The notes beneath the pieces were generated by a model. The model was not told the DNA's origin, searched no databases, and saw only the letters and a list, made by a program, of their open reading frames with translations. A stretch of DNA of 64,000 nucleotides from Candidatus Zixiibacteriota bacterium (GTDB lineage: Bacteria > Zixibacteria > MSB-5A5 > GN15 > JAAZOE01): the NCBI GenBank assembly GCA_023138975.1, contig JAGLON010000041.1, forward strand, positions 1-64,000. Direction: 5' to 3'. Of the stretch, positions 54,326-62,666 are shown piece by piece; position 1 is the first letter of the stretch, and every line of letters begins with the position of its first letter. Both the position numbers and the translations under genes were made by a program.

Positions 54326-56043
54326 TGAAAATGGCAGGGAAGCCATTCGGGCAATATGTTTTATATTCAGCAATTGTAATACTACTTCTTAGTTGTGCCA
54401 AATCAATCGCTCCCCCCGGAGGCCTGATTGACCGGACTCCCCCTGATGTCCTCGAAACAATCCCGATTACCGGATCTGTCAATGTTCCGCTTGATGCAAT
54501 TATTGAAATAATCCTTTCTGAAAAAATAGATTCCCGTTCAGTCGAGCGAGGAATATTTATCACTCCACAATTAAACCCTGAGCCTAAAATAAAAGCCAGC
54601 GGTAGTAAAATCATTATCGAACCAAAAGCGCCCTTGAAAGATAACCGTACTTACGTCATTACCCTGGGAACCGATATTAAAGATGCGCATGGTGTCAAAC
54701 TTCCTCAATCTATAAATATAGCATTTTCTACCGGACCAACTCTGGATACCGGTATCATAACCGGGGTAGTCTTCAAAGACAATAAACCGGCACGGGATAT
54801 CAGTATCGCGTTATTTGAATCATTACCGGAAAATACAGATACTTTTCCAGTTGATTCGTTGATTCCCGAATACATCACACAGAGCGGTAACGATGGACGA
54901 TTCGAGTTTAACTATATCCCACCGCAAAACTATTATATTGTTGCCTTTGAGGACAAAAATAAAAACCGCCGGATAAATACTGACCGTGAAATGATTGGAA
55001 TACCATCACGCACTATTGTTATGGATTCATTGATATCAGAGATTACCGGTCTGAATATGATGCTTTCTGAACGAAAGAAAAAAGAATTAGGCCTAAAAAG
55101 TATATCAGTTAATAAAGATAACCTGATCAAGGTCAGACTGACTAATGCTATTGACAGCCTCGAAATGAATTCTCTCTTTCAGTCAATGACGATCTTAGAT
55201 TTGCCCGATAAAAAAACCGAAGTGCCATATTCATCCGTCTCTCCATTATCTCCTTTTCCCGCATCTGATTTTGTTGTCTTGACGGACCCACTCGACACTT
55301 TATTGGAATACGAACTGCAGCTTGACCGGACAGTCATTAATCCAACCGTCGATGATTCATTAAAATTCATGCTATATATATTCAATGGAAATATCATCGA
55401 CGATAAAAGCAAGCCGGTGATAGTCGCTATGCACCCGTCTGACAGCCAGTTTAATATCCTGCCCGCAACCGATATTAATTTTCGTTTTTCGGAGCCGGTC
55501 AATATCTGGCACAAAATAATAGAGGCTGAGCTGATTCAAGCGGCCGATACAATGACTGTGATATTAACTTCTGAAGCAGGTTTTTATTACGCGGCCAAAT
55601 CAGCACAATCATTATTATCCGGCTCTAATTATATCATGAGATTTGACGGCAATGAAATTATTGACGACAGTGGTAATCGGTTCTCAGATTCGCTAATGAG
55701 TTTTAACTTCACTACTATCGGCGCCGATACCCTCGGCCATATTTCCGGCGGTATTCAGTACTCCTCGTCTGATGACGCTATCTTTCCAGTTGAATTAACC
55801 TTCAATCCGGTTAGCGGGGGAGTGGCGAAAACCATTCGTATTGATCGGGGACGGATTGAGTTTATTGTTGATTTATTACCCGGTCAATATACTATTTCAG
55901 GATACATAGATAAGAACTCAAACGCGACCTTCGATTTCGGCGCAATAATTCCTTATACGCTGGCCGAACCGTTTTCCGCACCGGCAGACACGTTCCGAGT
56001 GCGTTCGCGATTCGTTACCGAAGACGCAGTTGTGGAATTTTAG
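54325..56043 (+). CDS. Big_5 Ig-like domain lipoprotein
   Basis: A 572-residue lipoprotein. The signal YVLYSAIVILLLSC has its Cys near 24, and the mature start SIAPPGGLIDRTPPDVLETIP is typical of Big_5-domain lipoproteins. The first Ig-like domain (VNVPLDAIIEIILSEKIDS to NIAFSTGP) is followed by a region GVVFKDNKPARDISIALF like a carboxypeptidase-regulatory fold, then more beta domains (HPSDSQFNILPATDINFRFS). It probably works at the outer membrane surface; role unknown. The start is GTG 54325, with GAGGAG upstream and one-base overlap with the TPR gene; an in-frame ATG at 54331 is an alternative. Confidence 0.83.
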   Translation: MKMAGKPFGQYVLYSAIVILLLSCAKSIAPPGGLIDRTPPDVLETIPITGSVNVPLDAIIEIILSEKIDSRSVERGIFITPQLNPEPKIKASGSKIIIEPKAPLKDNRTYVITLGTDIKDAHGVKLPQSINIAFSTGPTLDTGIITGVVFKDNKPARDISIALFESLPENTDTFPVDSLIPEYITQSGNDGRFEFNYIPPQNYYIVAFEDKNKNRRINTDREMIGIPSRTIVMDSLISEITGLNMMLSERKKKELGLKSISVNKDNLIKVRLTNAIDSLEMNSLFQSMTILDLPDKKTEVPYSSVSPLSPFPASDFVVLTDPLDTLLEYELQLDRTVINPTVDDSLKFMLYIFNGNIIDDKSKPVIVAMHPSDSQFNILPATDINFRFSEPVNIWHKIIEAELIQAADTMTVILTSEAGFYYAAKSAQSLLSGSNYIMRFDGNEIIDDSGNRFSDSLMSFNFTTIGADTLGHISGGIQYSSSDDAIFPVELTFNPVSGGVAKTIRIDRGRIEFIVDLLPGQYTISGYIDKNSNATFDFGAIIPYTLAEPFSAPADTFRVRSRFVTEDAVVEF

Positions 56044-56052
56044 GAGGAAATC

Positions 56053-57132
56053 ATGTTAGAAAGATTCGGGATTCCACTCTGGGCGGAAAAACTAATTTTT
56101 GCCGGCGCCATTCTTATCGGTACCTTGATTGCCTCCTATATAGTCCGGCTGACCATGAGATTCATCGCCAAACGCCTCGCGAAAAAAACAAAGAGCCAAC
56201 TCGACGACGTTATCATCGATTCAATCAAACGCCCCGTGTTCTACATGGTTTTGCTTTTTGGATTTGACTATGAGTTCAAATACCTGCATAAGTCTTATGA
56301 ATTTATCACTGACGGCACCTACGGCCTTCTGCACGGAATCGTATATACAATCGGTGTCATCGTCGCTACCTGGCTTGGAATGCGGCTTATTTCCAATCTC
56401 GGAAGCTGGTATTCAAAAAATATCGCCTCAAAGACTGAAACCAAGCTCGATGACGAGTTCATCCCGATTATTGTCCGCACATTCAAGATAGTTGTCAGTT
56501 TGATGGCTCTTATGGCGGTGCTGCAACACTTTAACGTCGACATCAAAGGTCTTGTGGCGGTCCTCGGTGTTTCGTCACTAGCGATAGCACTGGCGGCCAA
56601 GGAGACACTTGCCAACATGATTGCCGGGTTTATTCTGATGCTCGACCGCCCGTTTCGGGTAGGGGACAGGGTTATGCTCGGAGACGACCGTATCCTTGAC
56701 GTTTATGAAATCGGTTTACGTTCCACCAAGTTTTTGACGCGCGATAATACTCTGGTTATTATTCCCAATGCTGAAATCTCCCGCATGGTCGTGGATAATC
56801 TCTCCTATCCGGCGCCCACAATTCGTGTCCGGGTTCATGTCGGAGTCGCTTACGGTTCCGATATTGATCAGGTAAAGGGACTTCTTGTCGAAGCGGCCAA
56901 CAGCCACGAGAATACAATCGACAAGGAAAAGACGTGGGTGCAGTTTCTTAATTTCGGAGATTCATCGCTCGATTTCCGGGTCAATTCTTATGTGTCTGAC
57001 TATGCCGTACAACGTCGCACCGGTCATGCCATTCGGGAATTAGTGTATAAGATATTCGACCGTGAAGGCATTGAGATTCCTTTCCCACAACGCGTTGTGC
57101 ATATGCAAACAGGGGATGACAAAGCGGAATAG
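56053..57132 (+). CDS. MscS-family mechanosensitive channel
   Basis: A 359-residue inner-membrane channel. Four hydrophobic helices lie in the first ~175 residues. The pore helix signature is VSSLAIALAAKETLANMIAG, followed by the beta domain LDRPFRVGDRVMLGD. The C-terminal alpha-beta domain ends near GIEIPFPQRVVHM, the MscS hallmark. It opens on membrane tension to release solutes in osmotic downshock. A perfect TAGGAGGAAAT ribosome site precedes the ATG. It ends the plus-strand run from tyrS. Confidence 0.94.
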   Translation: MLERFGIPLWAEKLIFAGAILIGTLIASYIVRLTMRFIAKRLAKKTKSQLDDVIIDSIKRPVFYMVLLFGFDYEFKYLHKSYEFITDGTYGLLHGIVYTIGVIVATWLGMRLISNLGSWYSKNIASKTETKLDDEFIPIIVRTFKIVVSLMALMAVLQHFNVDIKGLVAVLGVSSLAIALAAKETLANMIAGFILMLDRPFRVGDRVMLGDDRILDVYEIGLRSTKFLTRDNTLVIIPNAEISRMVVDNLSYPAPTIRVRVHVGVAYGSDIDQVKGLLVEAANSHENTIDKEKTWVQFLNFGDSSLDFRVNSYVSDYAVQRRTGHAIRELVYKIFDREGIEIPFPQRVVHMQTGDDKAE

Positions 57133-57147
57133 CAAAACAATCTCTTT

Positions 57148-57223
57148 TGTAGGGGCTGGGTTCTCCCATCCCGAAAAGAATAGGCAATCAACTTCTTGCG
57201 GGTCGACATAGTCGCCCCCTACC
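57148..57223. repeat. MITE-like palindromic element, second copy
   Basis: It begins TGTAGGGGC (57148-57156) and ends near GCCCCCTACC (57214-57223), matching the outer ends of the element at 75-148. The inner sequence differs more. Confidence 0.55.
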
Positions 57224-57228
57224 GGGAT
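57195..57228 (+). repeat. 34-bp direct repeat, copy 1
   Basis: Starts CTTGCGGGTCGACATAGTCG and ends CCTACCGGGAT. One mismatch to the copy at 57434-57467. Confidence 0.8.
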
Positions 57229-57259
57229 TATATCATTATTTCCCTTATTAATTAACATC

Positions 57260-57385
57260 GTCATTGCGAGGAGCGAGGTCTTTAAGACCGAGTGACGTGG
57301 CAATCTCAGGATTTAATAAAAGGCGAAAGGAATTATAATAACATCTTGAGATTGCGACGGTCGCTTAATGCTCCCTCGCAATGAC
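57260..57385. repeat. GTCATTGCGAGG-type element
   Basis: GTCATTGCGAG (57260-57270) and its exact reverse complement CTCGCAATGAC (57375-57385) bound a 126-bp non-coding element. Inside is GTGACGTGGCAATCTC and GAGATTGCGACGG. It lies between the two 34-bp direct repeats. Confidence 0.8.
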
Positions 57386-57433
57386 TCGAGAATGTAATAA
57401 GGATTTGTGCAAGTTCAGACTATGTACATTTAT

Positions 57434-57467
57434 CTTGCGGGTCGACATAGTCGACCCCTACCGGGAT
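57434..57467 (+). repeat. 34-bp direct repeat, copy 2
   Basis: Same as 57195-57228 except one base (GACCCC instead of GCCCCC). Confidence 0.8.
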
Positions 57468-57488
57468 ATTACCGCAAACATTTTGCTA

Positions 57489-59963
57489 TTATTCCGCTTT
57501 CCCAGTTTGCGCATCCCGTTGTTTTTGCAGTGCTTCCGCTCGTTGTTGGTACTCACGGGCTTTGCCTTCGTTACCCATATTTTGATACAATACGCCCATA
57601 TTATTGAGAGTTCTAATCACATTTGGATGCAATTCACCGAAGGCATCTGTAAGAATTATTAACGCCTGTCTATACAGCGGTTTGGCTTCATCATAACGGC
57701 CCTGTGCTCTATTCAATTCGGCCAGATTGTTCAATCTAATTGCATAACCTGGATGATTTTCTCCAACTGCATTCTTCGTAATATCCATTGCCTGTTTACA
57801 TAGTGGTTCGGCTTCATCATAACGGCCCTGAGAATGGTATGAAGCGGCAAGATTGTTTAGAGCGATTGCATAGTCCGGATGATATTCTCCTATGGCTTCT
57901 TTATCAATTTCAAGAGCCTGTTTAAATAGCGGTTCGGCATCATCATACCGGCCTTGAGCGTTATACAATCCGGCAAGATTGGTTAGACACTTGGCATATT
58001 CTGGATGCTCATCGCCAAGTGATATTTTCCAAATTTCAATAGCCTGTTTATACAACGATTCAGCTTCCTCATAACGGCCTTGGGAATCATACAATAAGGC
58101 AAGATTGTTTAATTCTGCTAAAAAATCAGGATGATTTTTTCCAAGGGCTATTTTATTAATTTCAATAGCTTGTTTATACAGCTGTTCGGCTTCCTCATAT
58201 CGACCCTGTGAATCATACCATGAGCCAAGATTGTTTAAACTGGTTGCATAATGGGGATGATTTTTGCCAAGTGATGTGTTTAATATCTTAATCACAGCTT
58301 TATATAGCAGTTTGGCATCATCATAACGTCCCCGATCTCTATATGTTTGAGCAAGATTGGCTATCACCGAAAACAAAAGTTCTTGTGAATCATCTTCATC
58401 ATTGTCCAGCAGCCCTATCAAAACCAAGTAATATTGCTCGGCAAAGCCGTATTGAGCAGCATGATAAAAAGCTATTAATAATCCCATTGCCCAATTCGCG
58501 AATAAATTAATCGGCATACAGGCATGATAGAAAGCCTCATCAAATTTGTGTTTGTGCTCATCTGAAACATCGATCGGCTTTTTTATATCTTTCAGTGGAT
58601 TATCATAGTACTCAAACAGAGCTTGATGGACATCGAAATATGATTCGCTGTCATCTTTTTCACAGAAAGCGTGTAAATGCTCACGCATCAGATCGTGCAT
58701 CACATATAGTTCAGTATCATTTTTCGTAATAAAGGAATAATGATATAAACCTTTAATAGTCACACCGTTGAAGTTATCACTAAAACTGTTTTTCAGAAGC
58801 TCAAATATCTCTTTGTCCCAATATCTCGCTGAGGAGAGGACGTGAAGGGCATTTAACTCCATGTCCGGGATGTTGTCCGTAAAACGCTCTAAAACTTCCT
58901 GATACGTTCCAACAAAATCATCAACTGTAGGAGTTTTTTTATCATTAAGAATTGAGTTATAAGTATCAATTGAAACATCGAGATAGAAAGGAACGCCTTT
59001 TTTACTCCCAGAGTATATTTTATCCTGAATAGCTTTATCTTTAATACCGTTTTCAATTAGATACTCTATCGCCTTGTCTTTAGCCAGACCGAGAATCTCA
59101 TATTGCTTTAAGCGAGTTTCATCCCAAAAGTCTTCTCTCTTTTTCCATTTCAATTCCTGTTTTCCAGTAATGACAATCAGTGCATGTTTACAGGCTCTGG
59201 CAAAAGTCATTATCCATTTATCTATAGCCGGTTTGGCGAGGTTCTCTTTAGCTTCACCCCAAATCATTTCATAGGTATCCAAGAAGATGATAGTCGGTTG
59301 AGTATTGACGGCCTGATGCTTGGGACTCTCTTTTTCAAAATTAAGAGTTATATCTTCCGCAAGCAATTCCGGAAGTATCTCTAAAATCTGGTGGGCTTCT
59401 TTAGCAGGCAGACTCTGTAAGAGTTCACTTGATTGAATGGTTTTTTTGTTGTCTAAATGTCTGTTTCCCTTTTCGATTAACTTACCGATTTTAGGAATCC
59501 ATCCGACTGCAGGGGCATCGGATAAAGTTCCTACAACATCTGTAATTAATTCTGAATTGCCCCAAGCCGCAAAAGTCTTTTCATCTAAGCTTTTTTGTGG
59601 GTTGGCTTTTTTCCAGTAGATGCCATAGGCGATATCGAACGAGGGGAATTTCATATTGTGGTTATTCGAGAGCTGATTACGGATATGGAACAGGCCCGTT
59701 TCGGGGTCGGTGTATGTTTTCGTGCGGAAATCGACTTTGCACCAGGCAGCATAATTGAACGATTTCTTCAGTTCTTCTTTAGAAAGTTCGTCACACAGCG
59801 CGGTTTTGCCGATTCCGGCGACACCGTGATATACGATGACTTTCGGTTCGGCCGATTCATCACCGATTGCAGGCGTTCCAAATTTCTCGGTCAGGGTTTT
59901 ATTGAATATCTCAATTTCTTTTTCCCGACCGACAAACAGATCTTTGCGAGTAATATCAGACAT
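57489..59963 (-). CDS. STAND/NB-ARC-type NTPase with C-terminal TPR array
   Basis: An 824-residue cytoplasmic protein. The start ATG 59963 has GGGGAATC upstream; an upstream start at 60002 is less likely. The N-terminus goes straight into the NTPase: DLFVGREKEIEIF, Walker A VAGIGKTALCDEL, Walker B PTIIFLDTYEMI, then helical winged-helix-like regions (KQELKWKKREDFWDETRLK). The C-terminal ~300 residues are seven 42-residue kinesin-light-chain-type TPRs, such as LNNLGSWYDSQGRYEEAEQL with NHPDF. This is the STAND plan: TPRs sense a ligand and the NTPase oligomerises. No effector domain is fused at the N-terminus. Antiviral, signalling or scaffolding roles are all possible. It lies between two repeat islands. 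Confidence 0.8.
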   Translation of the reverse strand: MSDITRKDLFVGREKEIEIFNKTLTEKFGTPAIGDESAEPKVIVYHGVAGIGKTALCDELSKEELKKSFNYAAWCKVDFRTKTYTDPETGLFHIRNQLSNNHNMKFPSFDIAYGIYWKKANPQKSLDEKTFAAWGNSELITDVVGTLSDAPAVGWIPKIGKLIEKGNRHLDNKKTIQSSELLQSLPAKEAHQILEILPELLAEDITLNFEKESPKHQAVNTQPTIIFLDTYEMIWGEAKENLAKPAIDKWIMTFARACKHALIVITGKQELKWKKREDFWDETRLKQYEILGLAKDKAIEYLIENGIKDKAIQDKIYSGSKKGVPFYLDVSIDTYNSILNDKKTPTVDDFVGTYQEVLERFTDNIPDMELNALHVLSSARYWDKEIFELLKNSFSDNFNGVTIKGLYHYSFITKNDTELYVMHDLMREHLHAFCEKDDSESYFDVHQALFEYYDNPLKDIKKPIDVSDEHKHKFDEAFYHACMPINLFANWAMGLLIAFYHAAQYGFAEQYYLVLIGLLDNDEDDSQELLFSVIANLAQTYRDRGRYDDAKLLYKAVIKILNTSLGKNHPHYATSLNNLGSWYDSQGRYEEAEQLYKQAIEINKIALGKNHPDFLAELNNLALLYDSQGRYEEAESLYKQAIEIWKISLGDEHPEYAKCLTNLAGLYNAQGRYDDAEPLFKQALEIDKEAIGEYHPDYAIALNNLAASYHSQGRYDEAEPLCKQAMDITKNAVGENHPGYAIRLNNLAELNRAQGRYDEAKPLYRQALIILTDAFGELHPNVIRTLNNMGVLYQNMGNEGKAREYQQRAEALQKQRDAQTGKAE
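57510..58375 (-). repeat. 126-bp tandem repeats inside the STAND gene
   Basis: The TPR-coding part repeats with a period of exactly 126 bp: the phrase TCATAACGG or TCATACCGG starts at 57691, 57817, 57943 and so on up to about 58321. Units are imperfect. The count could change by recombination. Boundaries given are approximate. Confidence 0.8.
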
Positions 59964-60029
59964 AGATTCCCCAAGCAAGATTGTGCTACGCAACCATGTC
60001 AAGACCGTATGCTATAGTACCCCAAAGGG

Positions 60030-60045
60030 GTAGGTCTTGACCTAC
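60030..60045. repeat. Short perfect palindrome
   Basis: GTAGGTC-TT-GACCTAC. It resembles common intergenic repeat phrases in bacteria with many small palindromes. Confidence 0.45.
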
Positions 60046-60172
60046 AACTCTATACCAACCCAGCGCATGAATATTCAATAGGAGTATAATAGATTATCTA
60101 AACAAAAACAACGGTATGCGAAGGTTTTTGCTGATAGTGTGACGGATATAGTTAATTATCCCAAGATACAGA

Positions 60173-60212
60173 TTGCCACACCTCGACTTCGTCGTGGTTC
60201 GCAATGACGTGG
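60173..60212. repeat. Fragment of GTCATTGCGAGG-type repeat
   Basis: ATTGCCACACC through CGCAATGACGTGG matches only one end of the element seen at 57260-57385. The other end is missing. Confidence 0.4.
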
Positions 60213-60251
60213 AGTAGGTTTGAGCGAAGTTAAACACTTACAAAAGCCAAT

Positions 60252-60279
60252 AAAAAAGCCCGGAGGTGAGTCCGGGCTT
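60252..60279 (-). terminator. Terminator of Pal-like gene
   Basis: AAGCCCGGA and TCCGGGCTT pair around GGTGAG; minus-strand T-run at 60252-60257. It lies 25 bp after the stop of the gene at 60305. Confidence 0.88.
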
Positions 60280-60304
60280 AGAAGTCTTGCAGAGAAATAA
60301 TCTC

Positions 60305-60898
60305 TTACATTTTGCCCCAAAGTTTCATCTTGACTTTGCGTTGTTTGGCATAAGAAATCTTGCCGTCTTCGGCTGCCATCGCTTTATTTTCACCGTGCGA
60401 GACGATGAAGACACGATACAGGTTGACGCCGTAGCTATCGACTAAGTAGTACTTGGCAGCGGCGGAACGCTTGTTTCCGAGCTCCAGATTGTACTTTGAG
60501 CCGCCGGACGGATCGGTGTAACCGGCGATTTCCATGACAGTTCCGCGATCGGCAGTCATTTTGTCGCCCGCCTGATCAATGATATCAAGAGCGGCGGAAT
60601 TCAGATCGGTTGAGTTGAAATCAAAAAAGATTTCGCCTTCCCAAATGACCTGATAGTTTTCAAAACCTTTGGCTTCATTAATAGCCATATCGGTTTTCGT
60701 TTCGAGCTGAGCGGTCAGTGACTGCAGACGCTCAACGGCCGCCTTATTTCCATCGACACTCTTTTTCAGATTGTCAACAGAGGACTGGCTGCGGGCGCGT
60801 TCTTCAGAAACAGCATTATCCACGTACTGTTTGGAAGCACCGCAACCGGCCAGAAGCATAAGTACGACCAGTCCGATTACTGGTAATAATTTCTTCAT
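60305..60898 (-). CDS. Pal-like OmpA-domain lipoprotein
   Basis: A 197-residue lipoprotein. The start is ATG 60898, with GGAG eight bases upstream; the signal LVVLMLLAGCGAS has Cys19. Residues about 25-75 are a coiled coil with KSVDGNKAAVERLQSLTAQL. The C-terminal domain is OmpA-like: IFFDFNSTDLNSAALDIIDQ, MEIAGYTDPSGGSKYNLELG and AKQRKVKMKL. It tethers the outer membrane to peptidoglycan and may be the Pal-type protein of this organism. The last Arg/Asp pattern is a bit divergent. A terminator follows. Confidence 0.83.
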   Translation of the reverse strand: MKKLLPVIGLVVLMLLAGCGASKQYVDNAVSEERARSQSSVDNLKKSVDGNKAAVERLQSLTAQLETKTDMAINEAKGFENYQVIWEGEIFFDFNSTDLNSAALDIIDQAGDKMTADRGTVMEIAGYTDPSGGSKYNLELGNKRSAAAKYYLVDSYGVNLYRVFIVSHGENKAMAAEDGKISYAKQRKVKMKLWGKM

Positions 60899-61015
60899 TT
60901 TTTTGATCTCCATAAATACCCTCTAACCTTTACCTTTATCCATATTAGTATCTTACAATTTGTGCCTCAAAAAAGACGAAATTTCCTATCATGTCAACCA
61001 TTTTTTGAAGAAAAT

Positions 61016-61792
61016 TTATTGTTTGAAAGCGCCGGCCGTGATATCGGAAATAATTTGTCGCTGAAATATTAAAAACAGGACTAATATCGGCAGTACTGCC
61101 ACTACCGATCCGGCCATAAGCTGATGCCAATCAATTGATTGATAACCTAACAAGAGAGCCAGGGCAACCGGTAGAGTGCGGTAGGTTTCTGATGATGTTA
61201 GGATAAACGGGAACAGGAAACTGTTCCAATTGGTCATAAATACCTGTATTGCGAGTATGGCCAGAGCCGGTTTGCACAGCGGCATAACAATCCTAAAAAG
61301 TATTTTCATTTCACCAGCACCGTCGATACGAGCCGCTTCCTCAAGGGACTCCGGAAGGGTAGATATATACTGCTTAATCAGAAAGATGCCGATAGGATTG
61401 ACCAGCCAGGGGAGAATCAAGGCCCAATATGAATCGTAGAGTCCGAGCTTGTTCATCAATATATAAATCGGGATGATAACAATATGTACCGGAACCATCA
61501 GGACTATAAGTACCGTATAAAGCCAGAATTTGGAGCCGGGGACTTTTCTGCGGGCAAGAGCGTATCCGCACATGAAGCAAAAAAGGATATTGCCGACCGT
61601 AACCGTTATTCCTACAAAAAGCGAATTAAACAAGTACAGGCCAAAGTTATTTGAGGAAAATATGTATATGAAATTCTGTATAGTAAACTGACTCTGTACA
61701 CTGGTGAGACTGAGGTAAAACATCCAAAGGAGAGGGAAGACCATTATCACAAAGATAATTGCGAGCAGTGTATATTTCCCGAACTGGCGCAT
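61016..61792 (-). CDS. Sugar ABC transporter permease (MalG-like)
   Basis: A 258-residue inner-membrane permease of the CUT1-type sugar uptake family. About six helices are present. The EAA loop is ESLEEAARIDGAGEMKILFRI and the coupling region continues with VMPLCKPALAILAIQVFMTNW. It starts one base after the stop of the MalF-like gene and is the last of the three transport genes. No ATP-binding subunit is in the window; MsmK/MalK-type ATPases are often encoded elsewhere. It is slightly shorter than most members. Confidence 0.92.
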   Translation of the reverse strand: MRQFGKYTLLAIIFVIMVFPLLWMFYLSLTSVQSQFTIQNFIYIFSSNNFGLYLFNSLFVGITVTVGNILFCFMCGYALARRKVPGSKFWLYTVLIVLMVPVHIVIIPIYILMNKLGLYDSYWALILPWLVNPIGIFLIKQYISTLPESLEEAARIDGAGEMKILFRIVMPLCKPALAILAIQVFMTNWNSFLFPFILTSSETYRTLPVALALLLGYQSIDWHQLMAGSVVAVLPILVLFLIFQRQIISDITAGAFKQ

Positions 61793-61793
61793 C

Positions 61794-62666
61794 TTAGGCT
61801 TTCCATTCGGTTTTTAGGAATTTAAACTGAATGACCGATGCGATGGCGATTATGGCAAATAAAACATAGGCCGCCGCTGAGGCATACCCGAAGTCAAATT
61901 TCCTGAGGCCGTTTTCATAAACGAAATAAACACCGGTAAAGGTCGAATTGAGAGGCCCTCCTTTGGTCATTACAAAAATCTCAATGAACACCTGAAACGA
62001 TTTGATGCTGTTGATGACGATAATAAACAGCGTCACCGGCTTTAGCATCGGCAGGGTGATATATCTGAATTGATGCCACTTTGATGCTCCGGATATAGTC
62101 GCCGCTTCGTAGAGCTCGGTCGGAATCGTTTGTAGTCCACCCAGAAATAACAGCATATAGTAGCCGGAAGCCATCCAGATATCCATCGCCATAATCGATG
62201 CCAGAGCGCTGTTTTCCGATAATAGAAAACCGTTGGCGGGAGGAGCCAGACCAATCATATCGGCCAGTAAATGAAGATAGCCGCCTCGGGCGTATAAGTT
62301 TGAAAAGATAAGGGCAATCACTACCATCGACGTTATTGACGGCATAAAATATGCGGCGCGGAAAAAAGTCCGGCCCTTGAATTTTTCATTAAGCAGTAAT
62401 GCTAACGCTAGCGCAATCGCCGTAGTGAAAGGGATAGTTCCGATGACAAAGATGAAACTGTTCTTTAGCGAGCTTATGAAATCGGCATCGGAAAAGAGCT
62501 TGCTGTAATTAGCAAAACCGATCCAGTCAACCGATGGATCGAGAAGGCGATAATCGGTCAGGCTGATTACAAGGGAATAAACAAGGGGAAAGAACCAAAA
62601 CACAAGGAATGTAATTATCCAAGGCGAAAACAGCATCCATCCTTTGGCGTATCCGTTTTGTTTCAT
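61794..62666 (-). CDS. Sugar ABC transporter permease (MalF-like)
   Basis: A 290-residue permease. WMLFSPWIITFLVFWFFPLV is the first helix. The EAA loop appears as ELYEAATISGASKWHQFRYI, followed by TLPMLKPVTLFIIVINSIKS. The gene shares ATGA with the end of the binding-protein gene, so the two are translationally coupled. It forms the membrane channel with the MalG-like protein. Confidence 0.93.
   Translation of the reverse strand: MKQNGYAKGWMLFSPWIITFLVFWFFPLVYSLVISLTDYRLLDPSVDWIGFANYSKLFSDADFISSLKNSFIFVIGTIPFTTAIALALALLLNEKFKGRTFFRAAYFMPSITSMVVIALIFSNLYARGGYLHLLADMIGLAPPANGFLLSENSALASIMAMDIWMASGYYMLLFLGGLQTIPTELYEAATISGASKWHQFRYITLPMLKPVTLFIIVINSIKSFQVFIEIFVMTKGGPLNSTFTGVYFVYENGLRKFDFGYASAAAYVLFAIIAIASVIQFKFLKTEWKA

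Larger units (their letters stand above)
57133..57488. other. Gene-free repeat island downstream of mscS
   Basis: No gene is visible. It contains a GTAGGGGC palindromic element (57148-57223), a 34-bp direct repeat (57195-57228 and 57434-57467) and, between those copies, a GTCATTGCGAGG-type element (57260-57385). Confidence 0.7.
59964..60304. other. Gene-free repeat fragments upstream of the STAND gene
   Basis: No gene is visible. It holds a GTAGGTCTTGACCTAC palindrome (60030-60045), a fragment of the GTCATTGCGAGG-type repeat near 60173-60212 and a terminator at 60252-60279 for the minus-strand Pal-like gene. Confidence 0.6.

Noticed and set aside
57195-57467. CRISPR-like array because of a 34-bp direct repeat
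   Set aside because: Only two copies exist, the gap is over 200 bp and filled by a palindromic element, and there are no cas genes.
57510-58375. Non-coding minisatellite
   Set aside because: The 126-bp units are multiples of three, stay in frame and encode clear TPRs.
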